DNA from: Rattus norvegicus
Taxonomy: Eukaryota > Chordata > Mammalia > Rodentia > Muridae
Length of the DNA: 64,000 nucleotides
Assembly: GCF_036323735.1 (NCBI RefSeq)
Contig: NC_086040.1
Location: 8,028,568-8,092,567, forward strand
Reading direction: 5' to 3'
The notes below the pieces were generated by a model, which saw only the letters and a list, made by a program, of their open reading frames with translations, ran no database searches and was not told where the DNA came from. Position numbers and translations under genes: made by a program. This document shows, piece after piece, positions 35,350-48,269 of the stretch (positions are counted from its first letter, which is position 1; every line of letters starts with the position of its first letter).

Positions 35350-38300
35350 TCGGTACTGTTTTTTATAGCTGAGTAATATTCTATTGTGTAGATGTACTAC
35401 ATTTGCTGTATCCATTCCTCTATTGAAGGGCATCTGGGTTCTTTCCAGCTTCTGGCTAGTGTAAATAAACCTGCTATGAACATAGTGGAGCATGTGTCTT
35501 TGTTAAATGTTGGGGCATATTTTGGGTATATGCCCAAGAGAGGTGTAGCTGGATCCTCAGGCAGTTCAACGTCCAATTTTCTGAGGAACCTCCAGCCTGA
35601 TGTCCAGAATGGTTGTACCAGTCTGCAATCCCACCAACAATGCTGAAGTGTTCCTCTTTCTCCACATCCTCACCAGCATCTTTTATCACCTGAGTTTTCA
35701 TCTCAGACCCTCTGACTGTTGTGAGGTGGAATATCAGGATTATTTTGATTTGCATTTCCCTGATGACTAAGGATGTTGAACATTTAATAGGTTATTTCTG
35801 GCCATTCAATTATCTTCAGCTAAGATTGCTTTGTTTCTCACTGTATCCTATTTTTAATGGGGTATTTTGGCTCTCTAGAGTCGAACTTGTTAAGTTGTTT
35901 GTATATTTTGAATATTACCCACTATCAGATCTAGGATTGGTAAAGATCTTTCCCCTATCTGTTGGTTGCAGATTTGTCCTAATGACAGTTTCTATTGCCT
36001 TTCAGAAGCTTTGCAGGTTTACGATATCCCATTTGTTAATTCTTGATCTTAGAACACAAGGACTTGGTTTTTTGTACGGGAAATTTTCTCCAGTCCCCAT
36101 GTGTTCAAGACTCTTCCCCACTTTTTCTCCTATTAGTGTGAGTGTATCTGGTTTGAAGTGGAGGGTCTTGATCCACTTGGACTTAAGCTTTGTACATGGT
36201 GATAAGCATGGATCCATCTGCATTCTTCTATATGCTGACCTCCAGTTGAACCAGAACCATTTGCTGGAAATGCTATGTTTCTTCCTTTGGATGGTTTTAT
36301 CTCCTTTGCCAAAGATCAAGTGACCATAGGTGTGTGGTTTCTTTTCTAGGTCTTCAATTCTTTTCCACTGATATATCTGTCTGTTTCTCTATGAGTACCT
36401 TAAACTTTTTATGACTATTGCTCTGTAATACTGCTTAAGTTCAGCGATAGTGATTCCCCCGACGTTCTTTTATTGTTGAGGATATTTTAGTTATCCTGGG
36501 TTTATTATTCAAAATAATTTGCAAATTGCTCTTTCTCTCTATATTAAAGAATTGAGTAGGAATTTTGATGGGGATTGCACTGAATCTGTAGATTGCTTTT
36601 GGCAAAATATCCATCTTTACTATATTAATCCTGCCAATCTATAAGCATGGAAGATCTTTCTATCTTCTGAGATCTTCCACAATTTCTTTCTTCTGAGACT
36701 AGAACTTCTTGTTATACAGTTCTTTGACTTGCTTGATTAAACTCACACCAAATTATTTTCTATTATTTGAGACTATTGTGAAATGTGTGATTTCATTATT
36801 TTTTTCTCAGCCTGTTTATCCATTGAGTAGAGGCAGGCTACTGGTAGATTTGTGTTAATTTCATATGCTGTCTATTTGCTGAAGTTGTTTATCAGGTTAA
36901 GAAGTTCTCTAGTGGAACTTTTGGGGTCACTTATGTACACTATCATATCATCTGCAAATAGTGATATTTTGATATCTTCCCTTCCAATTTGTACCCATTT
37001 GACCACCTTTTGCTGTCTGCTTGCTCTGTCTATGACATGGAGTCCTGTATTGAATAAGCAGAGAGAGAGTAGGCAGACTTGTCTCGTTTCTGATTTTAGT
37101 GTGATTGCTTCAAATTTCTCTCCATTTAGTTTGATGTTAGCTAGAGGTTTGCTGTATATTTCTTTCACTATGTTTAGATATTTGCCTTGAATTCCTGATC
37201 TTTCCAAGACTTTTTCCTGAAGGGTTGTTGAATTTGTCAAATATTTTCTCAGCACCTAATGAAATGATCATGTGGTTTTGTTCTTCCGATTTGTTTATAT
37301 AATGTATTAGGTTGATGGATTTTCCTATATTAAAACATCCCTGCATCCCTGGGATGAAGCATACTTGATCATAATGGATGATTTTTTTGATGTGTTCTTA
37401 GATTCGGTTTCCAAGAATCTTATTGAGTATTTTTGCATCAATATTCATAAAGGAAATTGATCTGAAGTTCTATTTTTTGTTGGGTCTTTGTGTTGTTTAG
37501 GTATAAGAGTATTTGTGGCTTCATAGAAGGAGTTCGGTATCCCTCCATCTGTTTAAATTTTGTGGAATAATTTGGATAGTATTGGTATGAGGTCATCTAT
37601 GAAGGTCTGATAGAATTCTGCACTAAACTTGTCTGGACCTGGGCTCTTTTTGGTTTGGAGAACTTTAATGACTGCTTCTATTTCTTTAGGAGTTCTGGGT
37701 TGTTTTTATTTGTTACTGATTTGACTTTGCTACCTGGTATCTGTCTGCAAAATTGTCCATTTCCTCCAGATTTTGCAGTTTTGTGGAATATAGTCTTTTA
37801 TGGTAGAATCTGCTGATTTTTTTTAATTTCTTCAGATTTTGTTGTTATGTCTCCCTTTTCATTTCTGATTTTGTTAATTTGGATACAGTCTCTGTGACCT
37901 CTAGTTATTCAGTCTAAGGGTTTATCTATATTGTTGTTTTTCTCAAAGAAACAGCTCCTGGGTTTGTTGATTCTTTGTATAGATCTTTTCGTTTCTACAT
38001 GGTTGATTTCAGCCCTGAGTTTGATTATTTCCTGCCTTCTACCTCTCTTGAGTTTTCTTATTTCTTTTGGTTCTAGAGTTTACAAGTGATCTCAAGCTGC
38101 TCTCTGCTGTTTTCTTTTTTTTTTTTCACAAGCATTCACAGCTTAAAGTTTTCCTCTTAGCTTCACTTTCATTGTGTCACATATGTTTGAGTATGTTGTA
38201 TCTTCATTTTCATTAGGTTCTAAGAAGTCTTTAGTTTCTTTCCTTATTTCTTTCTTGGCCAAGTTGTCATGGAGTAGAGCATTTTTTAACATCTCTGTAT

Positions 38301-39045
38301 ACGTGGTCTTTCTGTGATATTTTTTTATTGTTGAAAACCAGTCTTAGTGTGTTTTCATCTGATTGAATGCATGGGATTATTTCTATCTTCCTGTATCTGT
38401 TAAGGCCTGTCGAGTGACTGATTATATGGTCAATTTTGAAGAAGGTTCCATGAGGTTCCGAGTAGAAGTTATATCCTTTTGTTTTAGGATGGAATGTTCT
38501 ATAAATAACTGTTAAATCCATTTGTTTTACAACTTCTATTACTTTCTCTATATCGCCGTTTAATTTCCATTTCCATAATCTCTCCAGTGATGAGAGTGGG
38601 GTGTTGAAATCTCCTACTATTATCATGTCAGGCGAAATGTGTGCTTTGAGCTTTAGTAAGGTTTCTTTTATGACTTTAAGTTCCATGCATTTGGAGCATA
38701 GATACGTATGATTGAGAGTTCAGCTTTGTGGATTTTTCCTTTGATGAATATGAAGTGTTTTACCTTATCTTTTAATGACTTTTGGTTGAAAGTCAATTTT
38801 ATTTGATATAAGAATGGCAACTTCAAATTGTTACTTCATGCAATTTGCTTGGAAAGTTGTTTTCAAGCCATGTACTCTGAGTTAGTATCCATCTTTGTTG
38901 TATGTTTTTTGCATGCAGTAAAATACTGTATCCTCTTTATGTATCCATTGTATTAGTTTGTGTCTTTTCATTGGGGAACTGAGTCAATAAATCTTGAGAG
39001 ATATTAAGGAATAATGTTGGTCACTTCCTGTAATTTCTGCTGATA
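35350..39045 (-). pseudogene. L1 ORF2 pseudogene (antisense L1)
   Basis: Endonuclease region at 38267-38686 keeps VGDFNTP and a KIDHII motif, but the SDH triad residue region reads SDEN, losing the catalytic histidine. The reverse transcriptase frame at 36872-37255 keeps an intact FADD at 36947-36958. C-terminal parts are readable at 36002-36319 and 35474-35755. Stops and shifts separate these relics, so no active enzyme is encoded. Confidence 0.88.
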
Positions 39046-39099
39046 GAGATAGAATTATGTTTGTGTTTCTTTGGTTTCATTGCCGGGAAATTATATTCT

Positions 39100-41157
39100 T
39101 GCTTTCGGTATGGTGTATTTTCTCTCCTTTTGTTGGAGTTTTTCATCTATTATCTATTGTAGGCATAGATTTGCTGAAAAATATTGCACAAATTGGTTTT
39201 GTCATGGAATATTTGGTTTCTCAACTAATTGAAAGTTTTGCTGGATACAATACCCTGGGCTGGCATTTGTGTTCTCTTAGGGTCTGTTTGACATCTGTCC
39301 AGGATCTTGTGACTTTCATAGTCTTCGGTGAGAAGTCTGGTGTAATTCTTATAGGTCTGCCTATATATGTCACTTGACCTTTTTCCCTTACTGCTTTTAA
39401 TATGCTTTCTTTGTGCATTTGGTGTTTTAACTATCATGTGATTGGGGGAATGTCTGTTCTGGTCCCATTAATTTGGAGTTCTGTAGGCTTCTTGTTTGTT
39501 TATGGACATCTCTTTCTTTAGATTATGGGAGGTTTTTTTATATATATATAATTTTGTTGAAGATATTTACTGTCCCGTTATGTTGGGAGAGTCATCTCTT
39601 TCTTCTATACCTATTATCTTTAGGTTTGATATTTTCGTTGTGTCTTGAATTTCCTCTATGTTTTGGGACAGGAGCAGTTAGTTTTACGTTATCTTCATCA
39701 GTTAAATATTTTCTATGGTATCTTCTGCCCCTGAGATTCTTTCTTCTGTCTCTTGTATGCTGCTGGTGATGCTTGTTTCTACATTTCCTTGTCTCTTCCT
39801 TGGGTTTTCTCTCTCCAAAGACATTTATTTATTGTTTCTATTGTTGTTTCTATTTCTTTATTGTTTCCATTTCTTTTTCAAATCGTCTACCTGTTTGATC
39901 CTGTTCCTTGTAATTCTTTCATGGATGTTTGTGTTTCCTCTAAAGGGCTTCTACTTGTTTACTTGTGTTTTCCTGTATTTTTCTTTTTTTTTTAAATTAA
40001 CTTGAGTATTTCTTATATACATTTCGAGTGTTATTCCCTTTCCCGGTATCCGGGCAAACATCCCCCTCCCCCTTCCCTTCCTTATGGGTGTTCCCCTCCC
40101 AACCCTCCCCCCATTGCCGCCCTCCCCCCACCACTCTAGTTCACTGGGGGTTTAGTCTTACAGGACCCAGGGCTTCTCCTTCCACTGGTGCTCTTACTAG
40201 GATATTCATTGCTACCTATGAGGTCAGAGTCCAGGGTCAGTCCATGTATAGTCTTTAGGTAGTGGCTTAGTCCCTGGAAGCTCTGGTTACTTAGCATTGT
40301 TGTACATATGGAGTCTCAAGCCCCTTCAAGATCTTCCAGTTCTTTCTCTGATTCCTTCAACGGGGGTCCTATTCTTAGTTCAGTGGTTTGCTGCTGGCAT
40401 TCGCCTCTGTATTTGCTGTATTCTGGCTGTGTCTCTCAGGAGCGATCTACATCCGGCTCCTGTCGGTCTGCACTTCCTTGCTTCATCCATCTTGTCTAAT
40501 TGGGTGGCTGTATATGTATGGGCCACATGTGGGGCAGGCTCTGAATGGGTGTTCCTTCATTCTCTGTTTTAACCTTTGCCTCTCTCTTCCCTGCCAAGGG
40601 TATTATTGTTCCCCTTTTAAAGAAGGAGTGAAGCATTCACATTTTGATCATCCGTCTTGAGTTTCATTTGTCCTAGGTATCTAGGGTAATTCAAGCATTT
40701 GGGCTAATAGCCACTTATCAATGAGTGCATACCATGTATGTCTTTCTCTCATTGGGTTAGCTCACTCAGGATGATATTTTCCAGTTCCAACCATTTGCCT
40801 ACGAATTTCATAAAGTCGTTGTTTTTGATAGCTGAGTAATATTCCACTGTGTAGATGTACCACATTTTCTGTATCCATTCCTCTGTTGAAGGGCATCTGG
40901 GTTCTTTCCAGCTTCTGGCTATTATAAATAAGGCTTCAATGAACATAGTGGAGCACGTGTCTTTTTTTTCTAAGGGAATTCTTTAAGTTTCTCTTACATT
41001 CCTCCATCATTATCAACAAATGTGACTTTAAATCTAAATCTTGGTTTTCTGGTGTGTTCAAATATCCAGTATTTCCTTTGGTGGGATAACTAAGCTCTGC
41101 TGATGCCAAGTACTATTGGTTTTTGTTACTTGGGTTTCTTCCCTTGCCCCTAGTCAT
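39100..41157 (-). pseudogene. L1 ORF1 pseudogene split by a nested L1
   Basis: The start codon is kept at 41155-41157 in the normal L1 context. The N-terminal part (about 65 codons) ends at 40964, where another L1 is inserted. The coiled-coil and RNA-binding parts continue from 39986 to about 39100; the SWTDVKQTLREH and QPRVLYPAK blocks are readable at 39221-39418, in more than one frame. Confidence 0.82.
39987..40963 (-). mobile_element. 5'-truncated L1 nested in L1 ORF1, antisense
   Basis: Poly(T) then TTGAGTATTTCTTATATACA marks its 3' end at the left; 3' UTR to about 40740, then ORF2 C-terminal codons (YYSAIKNNDFMKF block on the minus strand at 40749-40946), truncated near 40963. Host ORF1 sequence resumes at once (ctaagggaattctt). 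By eye it is less mutated than its host, consistent with later insertion. Confidence 0.9.
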
Positions 41158-41705
41158 TGGGTTGTCTCTGGTGTTCGCTTGTCTTGCTGCTTCTGAGAGT
41201 GAATTGACCCTGCTGTAGTCCTCTGTGTCAGCACTCTTGTAGAAAACTTTTCTTGTTTTCTTTCACCCTTTCTTGTGAACAGGTGTTCTGTTCTCATGTG
41301 TGTAGGCATTCCTGGAGACCTTCTTCCAGCTCTACAGACAGGCAGGAATCAAATGATCATGACCCTGATTTTTCCTGTACGTCCTTGCCCTCCATGGGCA
41401 AAGTTGGCACTGTGTGAAAACCTCTTGGGTCTATATGGTGGGAAGGTTGTTATTCTCCTCTGACATCTCAGGAATATCCACACTCCTGAGTGTGCAGCTC
41501 TCACCCCTATGCGATTTGAGTACAGGCAACTGTTGGCCAATCAGTGCAGTCCTCGGTGCAGACAAGAATTGTGTGTACCGGTGGCTGACTGTTCCTATAT
41601 CCCAGTGTCCAGAAGCACTGTTCAATTTCTCCTTGCATCAAGGATGTGGGGTGAGGTGTGTAGATGTGTCAATCTGTCCTGCAGCCTCAGGGTTTCCCGC
41701 GAATA

Positions 41706-43555
41706 ATTTTTATTGCACAAAATTAAATGTAAATACAACATTCTGGTTCTTGAGTTGATTTTCTGGAAATTTAACTGGGAGAGGAAAGACCTCTTCTCTA
41801 TCTAGAGATCTACCTATACAAATACAGAAACTACTAATGAAAAGGAAGTTTCTTTAAAAATATTTCAAATTTAAAAAAAAAGTATTCATTTTCTGTGTTA
41901 GCTGTGGGAAGGTTGTTTATTTTTTTTGTTTGCTTGTTTGTTTTAATTTAATACGGAGAAATATTTACTACATCAAAATAAGTGTGAAATGCATCACAAT
42001 AGAATCCTCTACATTCCATCCATTTTTCTACAAGAGCAGAGTGCACTGAAAAGTCAAGTATGTACAACAGACCTCCTGCTTAATAATTGTCAGAGCTTTA
42101 AGTCTGTCTCATGTTCTTTATACTTAAATTTTTACAACTTTTGCATGAATGGGTGCAGATCTAATCTAATAGATCTAAAAAGTTAGTATACATGACTAAG
42201 TCTCCTGCCCCCATGAGGAACTACGTATTGTTTTGCTTTTTTGTTGTTGTTGTTTGTGGAGCCTTGTTTTTCATTATTCCCAATAGAAAATTAATCCAGT
42301 GATGAATTAGTGAATAGAAACAAAAATTATGTATGATGATGAGAAATTCTGCAAAACAGAGTGTACACAAAGGTAAATCTGAAATGTGTGTGGGTAGACA
42401 TGCACACATGCTCATGACCCATGTAGCTGACAAGCATACAACACCAGATCAACTTAAGTGATTTTGGAAATTAACTTATTTCACACAGAACAAAACTCAT
42501 GGGGAATACATTTTTTCCTTAGTCATGTCTTTAAGTGACTAAAAGGTGAAACGGGATGTAAACAAATACTGTTACCCTGCAATGTTGTTTATACTAAAAT
42601 TTTAATTCATGTACAATCTCCATGTGCTCTTTCTCTATTCTGTTTCTCTGTGTCTGTGTTTCTGCATGAATATATAGGCACACATGTGTATGTGTCATTC
42701 ATGTGAGTGTGTGTTCATGTTTGTGTTAATGTGTGTGTGTGTGTGTGTGTGTGTCATATATGGTATTTGTAAATATAGGTAACATGTGTATTTATAATTT
42801 CCAAATGCTGAAACTTACCTTTGATTTGTGGATCAACCATGCGACTGATATACTCACATATCTTTGAAATCCCATTATATCAAGTTAATAGACAGAGAAC
42901 CTAATAGGCTTGTGGTATCTCATATTCTACTCTAGTCAGGAAAAAGTATTTTTTGGAAAGAAAACCCAAACTTCAGCAACACATATACACCCCACAAAAC
43001 AGGAAACCTTATGTCATTTGGAGGGAAAATATATCAGACTAGGAGAAAAATGAGTTTGCCACATCTCCAATACATGAGAGACATGGTACTGAACTTCAGA
43101 AGATATAATGGGAAGGGACAGGCAGAATCCCAAAGGAGCCAAATAAGCTAAACACTGGAGCTTCTCATTCCATGAGAGCTCATGGATTGGTAAAGATGAT
43201 AAACATAATAAGAACTTTGCAGTCCATACTCAGTCTCCATATAAGGCTACAATGTGAACAAGGTGAAAATTATTCACCACCACAGTGCTAACAGCTACTT
43301 TACAAGTTACAGTGTGAAAAACAGAATGTAATTGTAGAAAAAAGAGAGGGTGGTATATGAGAAAAGACCAGGCTGTGCTGGAATTGAACATCTTTCCATG
43401 TATGTTACCATGCAAGCACACAGCAGCTGCCTGATCCAAAAGTGAGCAAAGAGGAATGAACTGTATAGATACTATGTGTACAGAACTACAGGCAATTTGG
43501 TGAAATTCTAAGATGTTGAGATGAAAGGATAGGAAGAAATTTTTATCAAGCCAGG
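41706..43555. other. Non-coding DNA with a GT microsatellite; no gene seen
   Basis: Holds a T-rich patch (41916-41945) and a (GT)n run at 42727-42755. No recognisable coding stretch; a 119-codon minus frame at 43230-43589 lacks any family motif. Confidence 0.6.
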
Positions 43556-43559
43556 CAAC

Positions 43560-43655
43560 ATGTCTTGCTCTTTGAATACTCACATTCAAGAGACTGAGGG
43601 AGAGGAATAAGGAATTTCAGGTTAGCCTGAAATACATATCAAGACAACACCTCTT
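43560..43655 (+). mobile_element. Possible degraded B1 SINE
   Basis: ACTCACATTCAAGAGACTGA, then GGTTAGCCTGAAATACATA and CAAGACAACACC follow the order of the B1 middle and end. The head is missing and divergence is high. Confidence 0.45.
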
Positions 43656-44566
43656 TTCTCTCTTTTTTTATTTAAATCAATAGTCTGATTGATAGAATAT
43701 CATGAACAATATTAAGAAAACAGAAATTTAATGCCTACGCAGTGAAACTTTCACTAAGAAACATGTTCTATAAAGAGACAGATTCTATTAAGTTACAGAT
43801 AACAGCTGCCATATTGAAGGAACTAGCATGAAGGGTTATGGTCCTGTTTGGTTGATCCTTCTCCTCTTTCATGGATCAGATGCGTCTCTGACCATGTCAT
43901 TATTGTGCAGACATCTAGATGTTCCCTGGCTTTAAATTTATGTATATAAACCAGTACACATTTAATTATCAAATGATACTTTATCTTTAAAAACGATGAG
44001 CCTTGAGGAAATGATACCTTTATTTTGTGAGTTTGAATATTCATAATAGCAGTCAGAGAATAATCGGGGCCCAACACACACATAGGGTGGTTGGAGAGAA
44101 TATACCTGTGGCAACACGAAAGCATAGAAATGAGTGGGTTAATTTGTTTTTTTGCATAACGTTGATGACTAGTTAAGGATAAGAATGGGTAAAAATTGAG
44201 ATACACTCAAGCTTTTCTTTTCCTTAATTGAATGAGTGCTTATAGAGCATGTGAAACTGAACTCAGACCCATGGTAATCCTTCTGCATGAGCTTCTTTAG
44301 TGCCAGGACAACAAGTTTGCACCATCTTTGTAAATATTTGGATACTTGGCTCAATGCTTAGCACACTTTGGAAAATCCCCTGGTGTTAAGAGAGAAAGCA
44401 TTAGATATGAAAATATGTGAGAATAAATCATTTCTAAGCTTTGATTTATGTGACTACAGAGAAAGACTTTGACTCTGATGTAACTGAGTGTCTAAAAGTA
44501 TTAAAAAATTAATATGTCTCATCTGTAAGAATCCTTCTAATGGCTTACTTCTCTGTCTTTCAGGAG

Positions 44567-45203
44567 ATGAGTGTAAATTGTGTCATTTGCTTTTTGTGGC
44601 AGGAAAAGGGCTTGTCTGTCAAATGCTTTGCAATTGTCAAGAACTTTGAGGTCCCTGGAGAATGCTTCCTCCTGTTCACCCTCATTCTGCTCTCATAGCC
44701 TTTGCTATCTACACAAGTCCATCTCTACACACCCCCATGTACTTCTTTCTGGCGAACTTATGTATCGTGTAAATTGGTTACACTAGCTCTGTCATACCCA
44801 AGATATGGAGAGCCTTGTAAATGAGATCTGAGCAATCTCAGGAGGGATGTGCGACACAGATTTTTTCTTCACACTTTTTGGTACAACTGAGTGCTGCCTA
44901 TTGGCAGCCATAGGCTTTGGCCACTGTATGGCCCCACTTCACTATGCAACCCAAATGAGTCCTGAGTTATGTACCCCTTTGGCAATTGTTTCATGGGGAA
45001 TCGGTTGCCTTGTAGGGTTGGGACAAAACTACTTGAGACTTAAATCTAACCACACACAAGGAGTTGATAAATTCTTGGTCATCTTCCATACCACATTGAC
45101 ATCCATGCTGATCCTCATCATCTACAGCTTAAGTAACCAAGAAGTCAAGGCAGAACTGAGAAGAACTCTGGGTCTGAAGAATGTTCTGATAATAAATAGG
45201 TAA
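44567..45203 (+). pseudogene. Olfactory receptor pseudogene (family 10-like), internally deleted
   Basis: Relic of a seven-transmembrane odorant receptor. An ATG at 44567 follows a TCTGTCTTTCAG splice-acceptor-like sequence, as expected for a receptor coding exon. That frame ends at a stop after LLFTLILLS (44696-44698). The conserved LHTPMYFFL of TM2 is in another frame at 44725-44751, followed by a stop at 44770. A third frame (44847-45203) carries the TM3 region TLFGTTECCLLAA, a changed DRY motif (GHC) with two residues missing, PLHYATQMS, then jumps from TM4 (VGLGQN) to the TM6/TM7 boundary (YLRLKSNH), losing about 100 residues. TM7 reads IIYSLSNQEVKAELRRTLG and ends at a stop. Family 10 is suggested by GTTECCLLAA and PLHYATQMS. 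It is non-functional. Confidence 0.9.
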
Positions 45204-46885
45204 CTAAGGATCCCAAAGTGCTCTTTCAAAAAGATGCAAAATCTGAGAAAGGAAGAAAACAAAACCACTGTGCTCTTTCTGGCTGTCTGGAAACAAACTT
45301 TAAAAAAAAACATTACTTTGTTTTAGAGTGTTCTCTTTATTCACCACTATGCTTAATTGCAAACAATTGTAAAGTATGTTTGCTACTAAATTATTTATTG
45401 ATTAGTCCAGTACTTAAACGTTTTCATCTGGCAGAGTTTAAACCAAATGCTATGTCTCAGTGGCCTTAAAAATTCTCTGTATCCATTCTCAGCTGTTTGG
45501 AAATCTTCCGGAAATTGTTTGTAAATGATCTCAGCTCATTATGCTAAAATTCCATATTCCTCCGTACATGTAAATTCATTGCATTGGACTGGAACTGCTA
45601 AGTAGTTCTCAGGACAGTGAATTGTTAGCCTCTGCTCTTTGTACCATTTGGTCAGTCCATACTTCAGTTCTGGGCACCCAGGGCCTATGATTTTGGAACA
45701 GGAATAGTCTTTCCTCCACTTTTTGATTTCTAATAGGTCGGTGGAAAAGAATTTCAGCCAGGTTATTCTCACCATCAATATCATAGTTTCAGAAAAACAC
45801 ATAAACACACAAACACACGCATGCGCGTGCACACACACACACACACACACAAGCATGTCTGCACACATTATACAGGAATTGGAGTGGGTTTACAAAAGAC
45901 AGAATACAAAGATAAAAGTCAGCTAGTGTCAGATCATTAGATTCAGATTGCTATTCAACAAGAAAATAAAGTAACATAAAATTGGAATCTTGAGTCTTTA
46001 TGACTATAATTAATCAAAAATAAAACTCCTTTTAAATGTGCTGAAAATATGGAAGACATTAAAAAAATTACCATGACACTAAAACTACAGTATTGTTTTA
46101 GACATGAGTCACCCAAACAGAAAGACAACAATTATATTCTCCTCGGACTCATTTTTCTGAGTCTACTTGCATGCAGTAAGGACCATTCAGGTAAAAATGT
46201 TGATAAAAGAATGACCGAGATGCTGAAAACAATACATAAAGTTTTCAAGAGACACACAGTCTTTCCATAGGCTTTAAGTAATTCTACTATAACTTCTATT
46301 ACTTCAAAAGGAAATTCAAAAGAAAAATACATTAAAATATTTTAACTACAAAAGGAAAATAATTTAAAATAATTTAATTGCTCTGTAATCGGGTGTTGTG
46401 AATATGACTGGCATCCTCCTAATGCTTAACTGCGATAAGCTAACCAAGAAGCACTTTTTGATATCTGTGTCAAGTACATATAATCTCAATCTAAATGAGA
46501 AAAATCAATGGCCAAATACAAATTCAGAGACATTCTAGCCAAGTAATTATTTATCTTTAAAAGTGTGGTCACAGAAGATAAAAATAGTAATAAATTATCA
46601 TAGAACAGAATGACATAAGATATGTAATAATAAAATCAACTGGATTTCTGGATTGGATAAGGGCATAAGAAAGTTTACAGTTCTAGAAAAATTGTTGTTA
46701 TGATTTGGTCAACCTACTGTGTTACTTTTAACAGTTTTTTTTTCAATTTTCTGATATTTGAGAATTAGTCATTAGATTGATTAAATTATATAAAATTCAG
46801 GAATTAGGTTACGATATAAAATCATACTGTTTCCTATCAAATAAATCTGATTTTTGAATAGTTTGAATTCTGCTTTATTTTTTGT
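45204..46885. other. Non-coding DNA, no recognised element apart from a CA repeat
   Basis: Includes a minus-strand open frame of 109 codons (45539-45868) whose first part is encoded by the CA repeat at 45800-45850. The remainder is cysteine-containing (SCSKIIGPGCPEL, QCNEFTCTEE) and looks somewhat protein-like, but I do not recognise it. The rest is AT-rich and featureless. Confidence 0.5.
45800..45850. repeat. (CA)n microsatellite
   Basis: CA units with a short GCATGCGCGTGC interruption. Confidence 0.92.
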
Positions 46886-46889
46886 ATTT

Positions 46890-46990
46890 ATATTTTTTTA
46901 AATTTATTTATGTCTGAAATGCTGTCGTCCTTCCTGTTTTCCCCCACAGAGTCCCTTACCCCAAACAACATCCCTTTCTGATTTCTTCTT
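46890..46990 (-). mobile_element. Small L1 3' end, antisense
   Basis: TAAATTTATTTATGTCTGAA then GAATGCTGTC-like and CCACAGAGTCCCTTACCCC wording fits the complement of an old L1 3' UTR end. Limits are uncertain. Confidence 0.45.
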
Positions 46991-47990
46991 TCAAAAAGTC
47001 AAAACAACAGTAGTTATAAGATATGTTTAATCCCTGAATAGCTGTTCATTTGTCCACGCATTTGAAAATCCACAACATTGATAGTGCCGACATCAGGAAG
47101 TAACTTCAAAATCATCTTCAAATATTAAATATTCTTCAGTTATCAGCTATCAGCAATCAGCTTGGCAAAGGGGGAAGAATCCAAAAACAAAAATATCCTT
47201 GTAATGTACGTAGAGAAAATTGATCAGACAAGAAGGAAAACAGATAGCAACCTTCCTGGATTAAACACAAGAGCCTAAGTCCCTGTAGTGTATTCTGCAT
47301 GAGTTTATAGAGTTTATGGGCTAATACCTGGATATGAACTCCTACAAAATCCAACAACAAACTAACCACAAACTGCAATATTTATAAAAGCCAAACAAAT
47401 ATGTGGAAAGTATTATTTCGGCTATATATGAGAATATTAATATTTATTAACATGTATATTAATAAAATTTTAATTTCATTACTGCAAATTTTTATTGCAA
47501 TTTTTTTTAAAAAATAGATTTTAGGTGATTCATGTGATCACTAACTTTTAGTGGCTTTGATTGCATTATAGATCAATAAAGTGTTTATTTGACTGTGATC
47601 ATCACTATGAATATTCACGAAAATCAAATTATGTCAACCAGGAACTTCTCTTCTGTTTTTATACTTTTTGTTGTACATATGTAAGAGTTTTACCTGCTTT
47701 TCACGTGTGCAACACATCCATGCCTAGTGTCCAGGAGTTTGAAGAGGGTGTGAGATTCCGTGATGCTGAAATTACAGCCACTTGTGAGCTGTCACTCGGG
47801 AGCTGGGGATCAGCCCCGGGTTCTCTGGAAGAAGAGATAATACTATTAATCACCGAATCATTTCTTCATCTTCAGCAAATGCCATTTTTTTGGTAAATAT
47901 AGTGCCTAAGCTGTCCTGTCTTATACATAAACCACTGTTTTCTCAAATGTGAAAATTTAATATTAAACACACACCCCCTTTTCTTATAAT

Positions 47991-48018
47991 CATATATATA
48001 TATATATATATATATATT

Positions 48019-48074
<56 letters not shown>

Positions 48075-48201
48075 TATGCACACATATACAAACAGCCACA
48101 CACACTCACACACACAGACAAACGCACAACTGCTCTTACATTCATGTTTACTTACTTACACACACACAAACATGACTGCTTCTTACCTTCAAGATTACTT
48201 A

Positions 48202-48232
<31 letters not shown>
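47991..48232. repeat. Compound (TA)n/(CA)n microsatellites
   Basis: TA, CA and TA blocks (47991-48065), imperfect CA units, then a second CA block (48204-48232). The two CA blocks sit in ~65-base near-repeats (CTTACCTTCAAG wording recurs at 48182 and 48244). Confidence 0.93.
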
Positions 48233-48236
<4 letters not shown>

Positions 48237-48269
48237 GCTTATTACCTTCAAGTAGACTTAGTTATTTTC

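Larger units (their letters stand above)
35241..41705 (-). mobile_element. Nearly full-length L1, antisense, with internal UTR deletion and nested L1
   Basis: Read on the minus strand: 5' UTR from about 41705, ORF1 from an ATG at 41155-41157, interruption by a nested L1 (39987-40963), the rest of ORF1, ORF2 (about 39045 to 35350), then only the last ~100 bases of 3' UTR (35250-35350). Most of the 3' UTR is missing between the ORF2 end and the terminal block. This is the most complete L1 in the window, but both ORFs are broken. Confidence 0.9.

Noticed and set aside
35721..36323. 200-codon plus-strand open frame
   Set aside because: It lies entirely on the non-coding strand of the antisense L1 ORF2.
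43230..43589. 119-codon minus-strand open frame
   Set aside because: No recognisable domain, and the end overlaps a likely B1 remnant; treated as chance.
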